NCBI GenBank assembly: GCA_025929595.1
Contig: JAICQA010000172.1
Location: 1-6,032, forward strand
Length of the DNA: 6,032 nucleotides
Reading direction: 5' to 3'
Source of the DNA: Xanthobacteraceae bacterium
Lineage (GTDB): Bacteria; Pseudomonadota; Alphaproteobacteria; Rhizobiales; Xanthobacteraceae
Shown here piece by piece: positions 1-5,926 of the stretch. The position numbers and the translations under genes are program-made. The first letter of the stretch is position 1. Each line of letters starts with the position of its first letter. The notes under the pieces are model-generated. The model was given only the letters and a program-made list of their open reading frames with translations, was not told the origin of the DNA and made no database searches.

Positions 1-658
1 CCTTGGCGAGACAGAAGATCGCCATGACTTCCGAAGCGACGGTGATGTCGAAGCCGGCCTCGCGCGGATAGCCGTTCGCAACGCCGCCGAGCGAGCAGAC
101 GATCTCGCGCAGCGCGCGCAGCGGCATGTAGAGGAGGCGAGGGCACGACTCGCGACGGCGGTCGATACCGAGGACGATCCGCCAGTAGGTATGATTATCG
201 ATCAGGGCGGACAGCAGGTTGTGCGCCGAGGTGATGGCGTGGAAGTCGCCGGTGAAATGGAGGTTGATGTCCTCCATCGGGATCACCTGCGCATAGCCGC
301 CGCCGGCCGCGCCCCCTTTCATGCCGAAGGACGGTCCGAGCGACGGCTCGCGCAGCGCGCACATCGCCTTCTTGCCGATGACGTTGAGCGCGTCGGTGAG
401 GCCGACGGTGGTCGTCGTCTTGCCTTCACCCGCCGGCGTCGGCGAGATCGCGGTGACAAGGATGAGCTTGCCGTCCTTCTTGTCCTTCAGCGACTTGATG
501 TAGTCGAGCGACACCTTGGCCTTGTAGTGGCCGAATGGCTCGATGTTCTCTTCCGAGATGCCGAGCTTGTCCCTGGCCACTTCGACGATGCGGCGCGGCT
601 TGGCAGCCTGGGCGATTTCAATGTCGGATTTCGGGTTCTGATGCTGCGAGGCGGGCAT
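1..658 (-). CDS. fhs: Formate-tetrahydrofolate ligase, N-terminal part (cut by window edge)
   Basis: This cytoplasmic enzyme joins formate to tetrahydrofolate using ATP, making 10-formyl-tetrahydrofolate. I translated the minus strand from ATG at 656-658; 219 codons are present and the rest of the usual protein of about 560 residues lies beyond base 1. Landmarks are SDIEIAQAA near residue 11, the P-loop TPAGEGKTTTT at 74-84, REPSLGPSFG at 103-112, KGGAAGGGYAQV at 114-125, INLHFTGDFHAITSAHNLL at 131-149 and GFDITVASEVMA near 200-211. These match the family closely, and the N-terminal half resembles the acetogen (Moorella) type. The start is supported by AGAAGG at 667-672, 8 bases upstream. The gene begins 32 bases after the formyltransferase-like gene and is probably co-transcribed with it. 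Here it would capture formate released by oxalate breakdown. Residues 160-180 (bases 119-181) depart sharply from the family although the frame stays open. Identity is near certain; full activity is not. Confidence 0.95.
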   Translation of the reverse strand, partial: MPASQHQNPKSDIEIAQAAKPRRIVEVARDKLGISEENIEPFGHYKAKVSLDYIKSLKDKKDGKLILVTAISPTPAGEGKTTTTVGLTDALNVIGKKAMCALREPSLGPSFGMKGGAAGGGYAQVIPMEDINLHFTGDFHAITSAHNLLSALIDNHTYWRIVLGIDRRRESCPRLLYMPLRALREIVCSLGGVANGYPREAGFDITVASEVMAIFCLAK

Positions 659-690
659 CGCGCGGACCTTCTGAATACAGATGAGAGGGA

Positions 691-1620
691 TCAGGAAAGA
701 CGAGTGCCAATTGCGAGACTGGCCGTGCTTGCAAATTCTCCGGCGCCGACTTTCTGGCCTTCGGCGTGCTTGACGCGCGTGACCTTGAAGCGGCCGTCGG
801 CACAAACCACTGTGAAGCTGTCTGCGTCAACTGCAACGACCTCGCCCAACTTCCCACCGATGCCTTTGGGATCGCGGGCAGGAATGGGCTGCGCGTCGAA
901 TACCTGCAGCTTCTTGCCGTCGATCAACGTCCACGCGCCGGGCGCGGGATTACAGCCGCGGATCAGGCGGTCGATCTGCTCCCACGGCTTGCCCCAGTCG
1001 ATTTTCGCATTGTCGGCGCCGCACTTTCCTTCATAGGTCGCCTTGGCGTGGTCCTGCTTGATGCGCGGCGCCTTGCCGGCCTTCACGAGATCGACCGCCT
1101 CCAGCATGGCGTCGACGCCCATCGGGAAGAGACGGTCGAAGTAAACGGTGCCGAGCGTGTCGGTGTTCGAGATCGGCGTCTTCTTCTGCACGAGCACGTC
1201 GCCCGTATCGAGGCCGTTGTCGGGCCAGAAGATCGAGAGGCCGGTTTCCTTCTCGCCCTTGATGATCGGCCAGTTGATCGCGGACGCGCCGCGATAGGCC
1301 GGCAGGAGCGACGGGTGATACTGGATCGAACCGTGCGTCGGGATGTTGAGAAACTCCTCCGGCACGAAGAGCGTGACGAAGGCCATGACCTGAAGGTCCG
1401 GCTTCAGCGCCTTGAACTCTTCCCAGACCTTGGGGTCCTTGTAGGTGCTCGGCTGATGCACGGGCAAGTTCGCGGCGAGCGCGGCTTCCTTCAGCGGATC
1501 GGCTTTCTGGCCCGGCTTTTCCGGCGCGACATAAACGGCGACGACATTTTCGCCGCGCTTCAGGAGCGCTTCGAGCACCGACTTGCCGAATGCCTGCTGG
1601 CCGTGAACGACGATACGCAT
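691..1620 (-). CDS. Stand-alone 10-formyl-THF hydrolase/formyltransferase-like protein (ALDH1L1 N-domain type)
   Basis: This 309-residue protein has a formyltransferase fold followed by a C-terminal Fmt-like domain. The N-terminal domain covers about residues 1-200 and includes HGSIQYHPSLLPAYRG at 96-111, GASAINW at 111-117 and FWPDNGLDTGD at 131-141. The likely catalytic pair is His102 and Asp138, spaced like His106 and Asp142 of the hydrolase domain of 10-formyl-THF dehydrogenase (ALDH1L1). The asparagine two residues before the histidine in Fmt and GART is Gln100 here (isoleucine in ALDH1L1), so it resembles ALDH1L1 more than methionyl-tRNA formyltransferase. ATYEG (194-198), KIDW (206-209), IRG and PGAW (227-230) are also shared with ALDH1L1. 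The acyl-carrier and dehydrogenase domains are absent. The C-terminal domain (about 235-309) is less conserved. The start ATG at 1618-1620 follows a purine-rich AGGGGGAG. Lying between frc and fhs, it probably acts on 10-formyl-tetrahydrofolate. Automated pipelines may call it Fmt; hydrolysis or formyl transfer to an unknown acceptor are both possible. Confidence 0.85.
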   Translation of the reverse strand: MRIVVHGQQAFGKSVLEALLKRGENVVAVYVAPEKPGQKADPLKEAALAANLPVHQPSTYKDPKVWEEFKALKPDLQVMAFVTLFVPEEFLNIPTHGSIQYHPSLLPAYRGASAINWPIIKGEKETGLSIFWPDNGLDTGDVLVQKKTPISNTDTLGTVYFDRLFPMGVDAMLEAVDLVKAGKAPRIKQDHAKATYEGKCGADNAKIDWGKPWEQIDRLIRGCNPAPGAWTLIDGKKLQVFDAQPIPARDPKGIGGKLGEVVAVDADSFTVVCADGRFKVTRVKHAEGQKVGAGEFASTASLAIGTRLS

Positions 1621-1634
1621 TTCACTCCCCCTCT

Positions 1635-1712
1635 CCGCTCATGCCCGCGAAAGCGGGTATCCAGCGGCCGTTGTTACTTACGCTGGGTCCCCACTTTCGC
1701 GGGGACGAGCGG
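1635..1712. repeat. Palindromic intergenic repeat, intact copy, cloverleaf-like
   Basis: This 78-base element fills most of the gap between frc and the formyltransferase-like gene. An outer stem CCGCTC (1635-1640)/GAGCGG (1707-1712) encloses three hairpins. The first is ATGCCCGC/GCGGGTAT with a GAAA loop (1641-1660, one wobble pair). The second is CCAGCG/CGCTGG around a 14-base loop (1661-1686). The third is GTCCCC/GGGGAC (1687-1706). A second copy lies at 3160-3236. Similar elements with CCCGCGAAAGCGGG arms are dispersed in Hyphomicrobiales genomes, to my knowledge. It ends 14 bases before the start codon of the downstream gene, so its folded form in the mRNA lies next to that ribosome binding site. 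The frc stop (1718-1720) is only 5 bases from its other end. Confidence 0.9.
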
Positions 1713-1717
1713 TCAGA

Positions 1718-3142
1718 TTAAGCCGCCGCCTGCTTCTTCTCCTCCGGCGTGATGGCGCCGGAGAGCTTGATGTCGGCAAGCTCCTTCTTCGAATAGCCGA
1801 GCACGTCGGTGAGAATCTCGTCGGTGTGCTCGCCCAGGAGCGGCGAACGCTTCACGTCCGAAATGCTGTCCGACATCTTGATCGGGTTGCCGACGGTCAG
1901 GTACTTGCCGCGCTTCGGGTGATCGACCTCGACCACCGTTCCGGTCTTGCGCAGCGACTGGTCCTCGGCGATCTCCTTCATCGACAGGATCGGACCGACC
2001 GGAATATCGACCGCGTTGCAAGCTTCCATGACCTCGAACTTGGTCTTGGTGGTCGTCCAATCCTCAATACGCGCGAAGATCTGCTTGAGCTTAGGCAGGC
2101 GCGCCTTGGGCGTCGCGTATTCGGGATCGGTCTTCCAGGTCGGTTCGCCGATCAGGTCGCAGATCGGACTCCAGACCGGCGCCTGCGTGATGAAATAGAT
2201 GTAAGCGTTCGGGTCGGTCTCCCAGCCCTTGCACTTCAGGATCCAGCCCGGCTGGCCGCCGCCGGAGTCGTTGCCGGCGCGCGGAGTCGCGTCGCCGAAC
2301 GGCACACCTTCGCCATACTGGCTGAACTCGGTGAGCGGGCCGTGCTTGAGGCGCTGCTGATCGCGCAGCTTCACGCGGCAAAGATTGAGCACGCCGTCCT
2401 GCATCGCGGCGAGCACCTTCTGGCCGCGGCCGGTGCGGTTGCGCTGATAGAGCGCGGCCACGATGCCGAGCGCGAGGTGGAGGCCGGTGCCGGAGTCGCC
2501 GATCTGCGCGCCGGTCACAAGCGGCGGGCCATCGCGGAAGCCGGTGGTCGAAGCGGACCCGCCGGTGCACTGGGCGACGTTCTCATAGACCTTGCAGTCC
2601 TCGTACGGCCCGGGGCCAAAGCCCTTCACGGACGCCACGATCATGCGCGGGTTGAGCTTGTGGATGTGCTCCCAGGTGAAGCCCATGCGGTCGAGCGCGC
2701 CAGGCGCGAAGTTCTCGACCAGCACGTCGCAATGCTTGATCAGCCGCTCGATGATCTCCTTGCCCTTCTTGTGCTTGGAGTCGACGGTGATCGAGCGCTT
2801 GTTATGATTGAGCATCGTGAAGTAGAGGCTGTCCGCGCCCTTCACGTCGACGAGCTGGCCGCGGGTGATGTCGCCGACGCCGGGGCGCTCGATCTTAATG
2901 ACGTCGGCGCCGAACCAGGCGAGCAGCTGCGTGCAGGTCGGGCCCGACTGGACGTGGGTGAAGTCGAGGATCTTCACCCCCTCGAGCGCCTTGCCAGCCT
3001 GGCCGTAGGGCCTTGCCGACGGCTTCGGCAAGCCGTTGCCGTTCGCGCCGTTCTTCCTGGCGACGACGCGCATCTTCTTCGCCGCGCGTTTCGCCGGCTT
3101 CTTCGATTTTGCCTTCGACTTCTTGGCGGCCTTCTTAGCCAT
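1718..3142 (-). CDS. frc: Formyl-CoA:oxalate CoA-transferase, with basic N-terminal extension
   Basis: This class III (CaiB/BaiF) CoA-transferase moves CoA from formyl-CoA to oxalate, giving oxalyl-CoA and formate in the cytoplasm. The core begins near residue 53 (LEGVKILDFTHVQSGP) and aligns along its length with Oxalobacter formigenes FRC and E. coli YfdW. Catalytic Asp216 lies in GAQIGDSGTG (FRC Asp169); bases 2495-2497 give the Asp codon. Gln65 matches FRC Gln17. Gln96 replaces FRC Trp48, as in YfdW. KVYENVAQCTGG, GRGQKV, RVKLRDQQRL, PGWILKCKGWETDPNAY and LLGEHTDE are further signatures. The length of 474 exceeds the usual 416-428 because of an N-terminal stretch of about 50 residues rich in Lys, Ala and Arg. 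AGGAG at 3150-3154 supports the long start; Met24 has no well-spaced site. In the glycine loop the first of four glycines is Ser293, and GFWDGPP reads GFRDGPP (Arg203). The gene follows oxc after 186 bases and is probably in the same operon. Function is near certain; the role of the extension is unknown. Confidence 0.95.
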   Translation of the reverse strand: MAKKAAKKSKAKSKKPAKRAAKKMRVVARKNGANGNGLPKPSARPYGQAGKALEGVKILDFTHVQSGPTCTQLLAWFGADVIKIERPGVGDITRGQLVDVKGADSLYFTMLNHNKRSITVDSKHKKGKEIIERLIKHCDVLVENFAPGALDRMGFTWEHIHKLNPRMIVASVKGFGPGPYEDCKVYENVAQCTGGSASTTGFRDGPPLVTGAQIGDSGTGLHLALGIVAALYQRNRTGRGQKVLAAMQDGVLNLCRVKLRDQQRLKHGPLTEFSQYGEGVPFGDATPRAGNDSGGGQPGWILKCKGWETDPNAYIYFITQAPVWSPICDLIGEPTWKTDPEYATPKARLPKLKQIFARIEDWTTTKTKFEVMEACNAVDIPVGPILSMKEIAEDQSLRKTGTVVEVDHPKRGKYLTVGNPIKMSDSISDVKRSPLLGEHTDEILTDVLGYSKKELADIKLSGAITPEEKKQAAA

Positions 3143-3149
3143 CGCTCTT

Positions 3150-3154
3150 CTCCT
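3150..3154 (-). promoter_or_regulatory. Ribosome binding site fixing the long frc start
   Basis: AGGAG on the minus strand lies 7 bases before the ATG at 3140-3142. The only nearby in-frame alternative, ATG at 3071-3073 (Met24), has a GAAGAAG run directly against it with no proper spacer. The lysine-rich N-terminus of Frc is therefore probably translated. Confidence 0.75.
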
Positions 3155-3159
3155 GAACT

Positions 3160-3236
3160 CCGCTCATGCCCGCGCAAGCGGGCATCCAGTTTTCTAGTCC
3201 GCTCTGGGTCCCCGCTTGCCGCGCCGACGAGCCCGG
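3160..3236. repeat. Palindromic intergenic repeat, second copy with degraded right arm
   Basis: This is the same element as at 1635-1712 and in the same orientation. The first hairpin is perfect: ATGCCCGC (3166-3173), loop GCAA, GCGGGCAT (3178-3185). CCAG (3186-3189) pairs with CTGG (3204-3207). The third hairpin is damaged: GTCCCC at 3208-3213 is followed by CGCGCCGAC instead of GCGGGGAC. The outer stem keeps GCTC (3162-3165)/GAGC (3229-3232). The middle loop sequence differs completely from the other copy while the arms agree, which indicates selection or copying at the level of the arms. It ends 17 bases before the frc start, just upstream of that gene's ribosome binding site. Confidence 0.85.
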
Positions 3237-3272
3237 TTCTGGGCGAGTGCCCGGCGCGGCGACTTTAAGTTG

Positions 3273-3306
3273 TCGCGCTGGCCGCTCGCTGCGCTCGCCA
3301 GCGCGA
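3273..3306 (-). terminator. Hairpin downstream of oxc, possible attenuator or mRNA 3' stabiliser
   Basis: TCGCGCTGGC (3273-3282) and GCCAGCGCGA (3297-3306) form a perfect 10-base-pair stem with a 14-base loop, 22 bases after the oxc stop. No T-run follows on the minus strand, so full intrinsic termination is unlikely. A partly competing stem, GCGAC (3259-3263)/GTCGC (3272-3276), overlaps its arm. Because frc is needed with oxc and lies downstream, partial read-through or protection of the oxc message end fits better than a stop. This, together with the repeat at 3160-3236, accounts for most of the oxc-frc gap. Confidence 0.35.
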
Positions 3307-3328
3307 TTGGGGACGAACGGATAATGGT

Positions 3329-5062
3329 TCACTTCTTCTTCACCACGCTCTGCGGATTCAGATTGCCGATGCGGCCGGACTCGCTGCCCGCCGCCGGGTC
3401 GATCACCGCGTTAATGAGGGTCGGCTTGCCCGAGTCCATCGCTTCGTTGACGGCGCGGCGCAATTCGTCGGGGCTTGTCGCATTGACGCCGACGCCGCCA
3501 AAGGCCTCGATCATCTTGTCGTAACGCGCGCCCTTCACGAACACGGTCGTCGCGGGGTCGGAGCCGGCGGTGTTGACGTCGGTGCCGCGATAGATGCCGT
3601 CGTTATTGAAGATGACGATGCAGACCGGGAGGTTGTACCGGCAGATCGTTTCGACCTCCATGCCGCTGAAGCCAAAGGCGCTGTCGCCTTCCACCGCGAG
3701 GACGGGCTTGCCGGTTTCGATGGCGGCGGCGATGGAGTAGCCCATGCCGATGCCCATAATACCCCAAGTGCCGACGTCGATGCGCTTGCGCGGCTTGTAG
3801 ATGTCGATGATGCCGCGCGCGAGGTCGAGCGTGTTCGCGCCTTCGTTGACGAACATCGCGTCGGGACGCTCCTTCACGATCTGACGAAGGACGCCCAACG
3901 CACCGTGGTAATCCATCGGCGAGTTGTTGTTCATCAGCTTCGGCGCCATCTTGGCGACATTGTCGTCGCGCTTGGCGGCAACCGTCTTGACCCAGTCCGA
4001 CGGCGCGGGCGTCCACTTGTCGCCCATCGCCTTGAGCAACGCGTCGACGCATGAGCCCATGTCGCCGACGACGGGCGCTACGATCTCGACGTTCGAATCC
4101 ATTTCCTTCGGCTCGATGTCGAGCTGGATGAACTTCTTCGGGGCGTCGCCCCAGGTCTTGCCCTTGCCGTGGCTGAGCAGCCAGTTGAGGCGCGCCCCGA
4201 CCATCATCACGACGTCGGAGTCTTTCAGCACGAGCGAGCGCGCGGCACCGGCGCATTGCGGATGCGTATCGGGAATCAAGCCCTTCGCCATGCTCATGGG
4301 CAGGAATGGCGCGCCGGACTTTTCCACGAGCGCCTTGATCGCGTCGTCGCACTGCGCGTAGGCAGCGCCCTTGCCGAGAATAATGAGCGGCTTCTTCGCG
4401 GACTTCAGCACGTCGAGCGCACGCTTGACGGCGTCAGCGGCCGGGATCTGCGCGGGCGCGGCGTCGATCACTTTCACCAGCGACTTCGCACCGGCATCGG
4501 CATTCATGACCTGCCCGAACAGCTTGGCCGGCAGATCGAGATAGACGCCGCCGGGACGGCCTGAAACGGCGGCGCGGATCGCGCGCGCAACGCCAATGCC
4601 GATATCCTGCGCGTGGAGCACGCGATAGGCCGCCTTGCACATGGTCTTGGCGACCGCGAGCTGGTCCATCTCCTCGTAGTCGCCCTGCTGGAGGTCGACG
4701 ACCTCGCGCTCGGAGGAGCCTGAGATCAGGATCATCGGGAAGCAGTTGGTGGTGGCATGCGCGAGCGCAGTCAGGCCATTGAGAAAACCTGGCGCCGAAA
4801 CGGTGAGGCAGATGCCCGGTTGCTTGGTGAGGTAGCCCGCGATCGAGGCGGCGTAACCGGCGTTCTGCTCATGACGGAAGGAAATGACGCGAATGCCTTC
4901 GGCCTGCGCCATGCGGCCGAAATCCGTGATCGGAATGCCCGGGACGCCGTAGATCGTCTTGACGCCGTTCAGCTTGAGCGCGTCGATGATAAGATGGAAG
5001 CCGTCCGTCAGGTCCTGCGTGTCCGCGACTTCGGCTTTCTTGGCGACTGCTGCTTCAGCCAT
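3329..5062 (-). CDS. oxc: Oxalyl-CoA decarboxylase (thiamine diphosphate dependent)
   Basis: This cytoplasmic ThDP- and Mg-dependent enzyme decarboxylates oxalyl-CoA to formyl-CoA and CO2. Its 577 residues compare with 564-568 in E. coli and Oxalobacter, and similarity runs from end to end. The N-terminal pyrimidine-binding domain (about 20-190) carries the cofactor-activating glutamate Glu65 in RHEQNAGYA and Tyr129-Glu130 in QQGDYEEMDQ, matching Tyr120-Glu121 of the Oxalobacter enzyme. The central domain (about 205-350) includes LGKGAAYAQCDDAI and GARLNWLLSHGKGKTWGD. The C-terminal pyrophosphate-binding domain has NEGANTLD (406-413), WGIMGIGMGY and the metal motif GDSAFGFSG (459-467) ending at NN (486-487). 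Tyr491 and the ESGR tail motif (Ser562, Arg564) match active-site residues of the Oxalobacter enzyme. The start has AGGGGA at 5070-5075, 7 bases upstream. It lies 62 bases after the regulator gene and is followed by frc, its metabolic partner. I see no missing key residue. Confidence 0.97.
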   Translation of the reverse strand: MAEAAVAKKAEVADTQDLTDGFHLIIDALKLNGVKTIYGVPGIPITDFGRMAQAEGIRVISFRHEQNAGYAASIAGYLTKQPGICLTVSAPGFLNGLTALAHATTNCFPMILISGSSEREVVDLQQGDYEEMDQLAVAKTMCKAAYRVLHAQDIGIGVARAIRAAVSGRPGGVYLDLPAKLFGQVMNADAGAKSLVKVIDAAPAQIPAADAVKRALDVLKSAKKPLIILGKGAAYAQCDDAIKALVEKSGAPFLPMSMAKGLIPDTHPQCAGAARSLVLKDSDVVMMVGARLNWLLSHGKGKTWGDAPKKFIQLDIEPKEMDSNVEIVAPVVGDMGSCVDALLKAMGDKWTPAPSDWVKTVAAKRDDNVAKMAPKLMNNNSPMDYHGALGVLRQIVKERPDAMFVNEGANTLDLARGIIDIYKPRKRIDVGTWGIMGIGMGYSIAAAIETGKPVLAVEGDSAFGFSGMEVETICRYNLPVCIVIFNNDGIYRGTDVNTAGSDPATTVFVKGARYDKMIEAFGGVGVNATSPDELRRAVNEAMDSGKPTLINAVIDPAAGSESGRIGNLNPQSVVKKK

Positions 5063-5124
5063 TGCTCGTTCCCCTATTGCTCTTGCGCGCCGCAGTTCTT
5101 GCTCGTTTGCGGCTGCGGTTTCGA

Positions 5125-5844
5125 TCAGTCCAGATAGTCGGCGTGCTTGCGCACGTGTTCGGCGAGGCCGAGCGCGTGCATGCGCACGAGTTCCTCGGCG
5201 CGCTCCGTCTCGCGGCGCTCGATCGCTTCGATGATGTTCATGTGGTCGCGGATCGAGCGGTCGGCGCGATCGCTTTCGCCGATCGTCTTGCGGCGGATCA
5301 TCCGCATATGCGTGAAGAGATTTTCCGCGAGGTCGATGAGCACGCTGTTGCCGCTCATGCGGATGATCGACTGGTGGAATTCGATGTTTACTTCGGAATA
5401 TTCGTCGAGCTTGGCGTGCAGCGTGCCGTTCTCGAACTTCGTGAACATCTTGCGGAGCTGCGCGATGTCCTCGTCCTTGCCGGTGACGGTCAGAAGCCGC
5501 GCGGCCATGCTCTCGAGCGCAGCCCAGGCGGTGATCATCTCGATCACTTCCTGCTTGGTCTTGCGCACGACATAGATGCCGCGGCGTGGCACGGAGCGGA
5601 CGAAGCCCTCGCGTTCGAGCTGGGCCATCGCCTCGCGCACGGGCGTGCGTGAGATGCCGAGATCCTGCGCGAGGCGACGCTCGTCGAGGCGCACCTCGCC
5701 GGGCTGCTCATACACATTGAGCGACACGATCACGTCCTTCAGGGACGCGTAGGCGCGGTCCTTGAAGGTCGAGGTGTCGTCGAGCGGCGCGAGGACCACG
5801 CGAATAGGTGCGGCTGGCTCTCGGCTACGGGGTGTCGTGGACAT
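5125..5844 (-). CDS. GntR-family regulator, FadR/FCD type, probable oxalate-operon regulator
   Basis: This 239-residue protein is a cytoplasmic transcription factor. A winged helix-turn-helix covers about residues 28-95: RLDERRLAQDLGISRTPVREAM (52-73) is the helix-turn-helix, with SRTPVREAM in the recognition helix, and RRGIYVV (88-93) is in the wing. The C-terminal helical FCD effector domain covers about 100-232. Likely metal or ligand positions are His157 in NIEFHQ, His201 in RDHMNIIEAI and His223 in MHALGLAEH; the position often occupied by Asp four residues before the first histidine is Asn153. About 25 residues ahead of the DNA-binding domain are poorly structured. GGAG lies about 11 bases before the ATG at 5842-5844. 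The gene lies 62 bases upstream of oxc on the same strand, so it is probably the first gene of the operon and may control its own promoter. The effector is not readable from the sequence; oxalate, oxalyl-CoA or formyl-CoA are guesses from context. Repressor or activator role is undetermined. Confidence 0.92.
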   Translation of the reverse strand: MSTTPRSREPAAPIRVVLAPLDDTSTFKDRAYASLKDVIVSLNVYEQPGEVRLDERRLAQDLGISRTPVREAMAQLEREGFVRSVPRRGIYVVRKTKQEVIEMITAWAALESMAARLLTVTGKDEDIAQLRKMFTKFENGTLHAKLDEYSEVNIEFHQSIIRMSGNSVLIDLAENLFTHMRMIRRKTIGESDRADRSIRDHMNIIEAIERRETERAEELVRMHALGLAEHVRKHADYLD

Positions 5845-5889
5845 GGCGCTTTCGTCTCCGCCCGGCCGGCGGATACCAGCCTGGCATAC

Positions 5890-5901
5890 ATAATTCCTTA
5901 T
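5890..5901. promoter_or_regulatory. Candidate operator palindrome ATAA-N4-TTAT
   Basis: ATAA (5890-5893) and TTAT (5898-5901) form an inverted repeat around TTCC in the only AT-rich patch of the gap upstream of the regulator. It overlaps the proposed -10 box, a usual place for repressor binding. GntR/FCD proteins bind short palindromes of similar size, so autoregulation is plausible. The arms are only four bases, so chance is a real alternative. Confidence 0.35.
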
Positions 5902-5926
5902 ACGATAGGAGACCCGCCCGGTTCAA
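5897..5926 (-). promoter_or_regulatory. Candidate sigma70-type promoter for the gntR-oxc-frc operon
   Basis: On the minus strand TTGAAC (5921-5926) resembles a -35 box and TATAAG (5897-5902) a -10 box, separated by 18 bases. Transcription would begin near 5890, leaving a leader of about 45 bases before the regulator ATG. The -35 box overlaps the loop and one arm of the hairpin at 5913-5936. No better promoter is visible in the short gap between the regulator and oxc, which supports a single operon promoter here. Confidence 0.45.

Noticed and set aside
119..181. Frameshift pair in fhs
   Set aside because: Neither alternative frame restores the family motif, and the length between conserved flanks is exactly kept, so I report divergence rather than a frameshift.
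191..1036. Plus-strand open frame of 281 codons across fhs and the next gene
   Set aside because: It spans two genes on the opposite strand, both with clear family motifs, and has no recognisable domain of its own.
1635..1712. Cloverleaf fold as a possible tRNA gene
   Set aside because: The fold resembles a cloverleaf, but there is no GTTCRA T-loop, no proper anticodon arm and no 7-bp acceptor stem, and it recurs at 3160-3236 as an intergenic repeat.
766..1752. Plus-strand open frame of 328 codons opposite the formyltransferase-like gene
   Set aside because: It is a shadow frame. Its C-terminal PRKRVSS and WVPTFAGTS peptides come from reading through the palindromic repeat, a familiar artefact in Hyphomicrobiales annotation.
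3071..3073. Met24 of Frc as the true start, removing the basic tail
   Set aside because: There is no spaced Shine-Dalgarno sequence before it, whereas the upstream ATG has AGGAG at 7 bases.
1826..3268. Plus-strand open frame of 480 codons opposite frc
   Set aside because: It is antisense to a well-matched frc gene, is dominated by Arg, Ala, Leu, Asp and Val as expected from the complement of GC-rich codons, and runs out into the repeat. It shows no family motif.
5090..5118. CCGCAG/CTGCGG inverted repeat between gntR and oxc as a terminator or operator
   Set aside because: The 6-bp arms are separated by 17 bases, no T-run follows, and such pairs arise often in GC-rich DNA.
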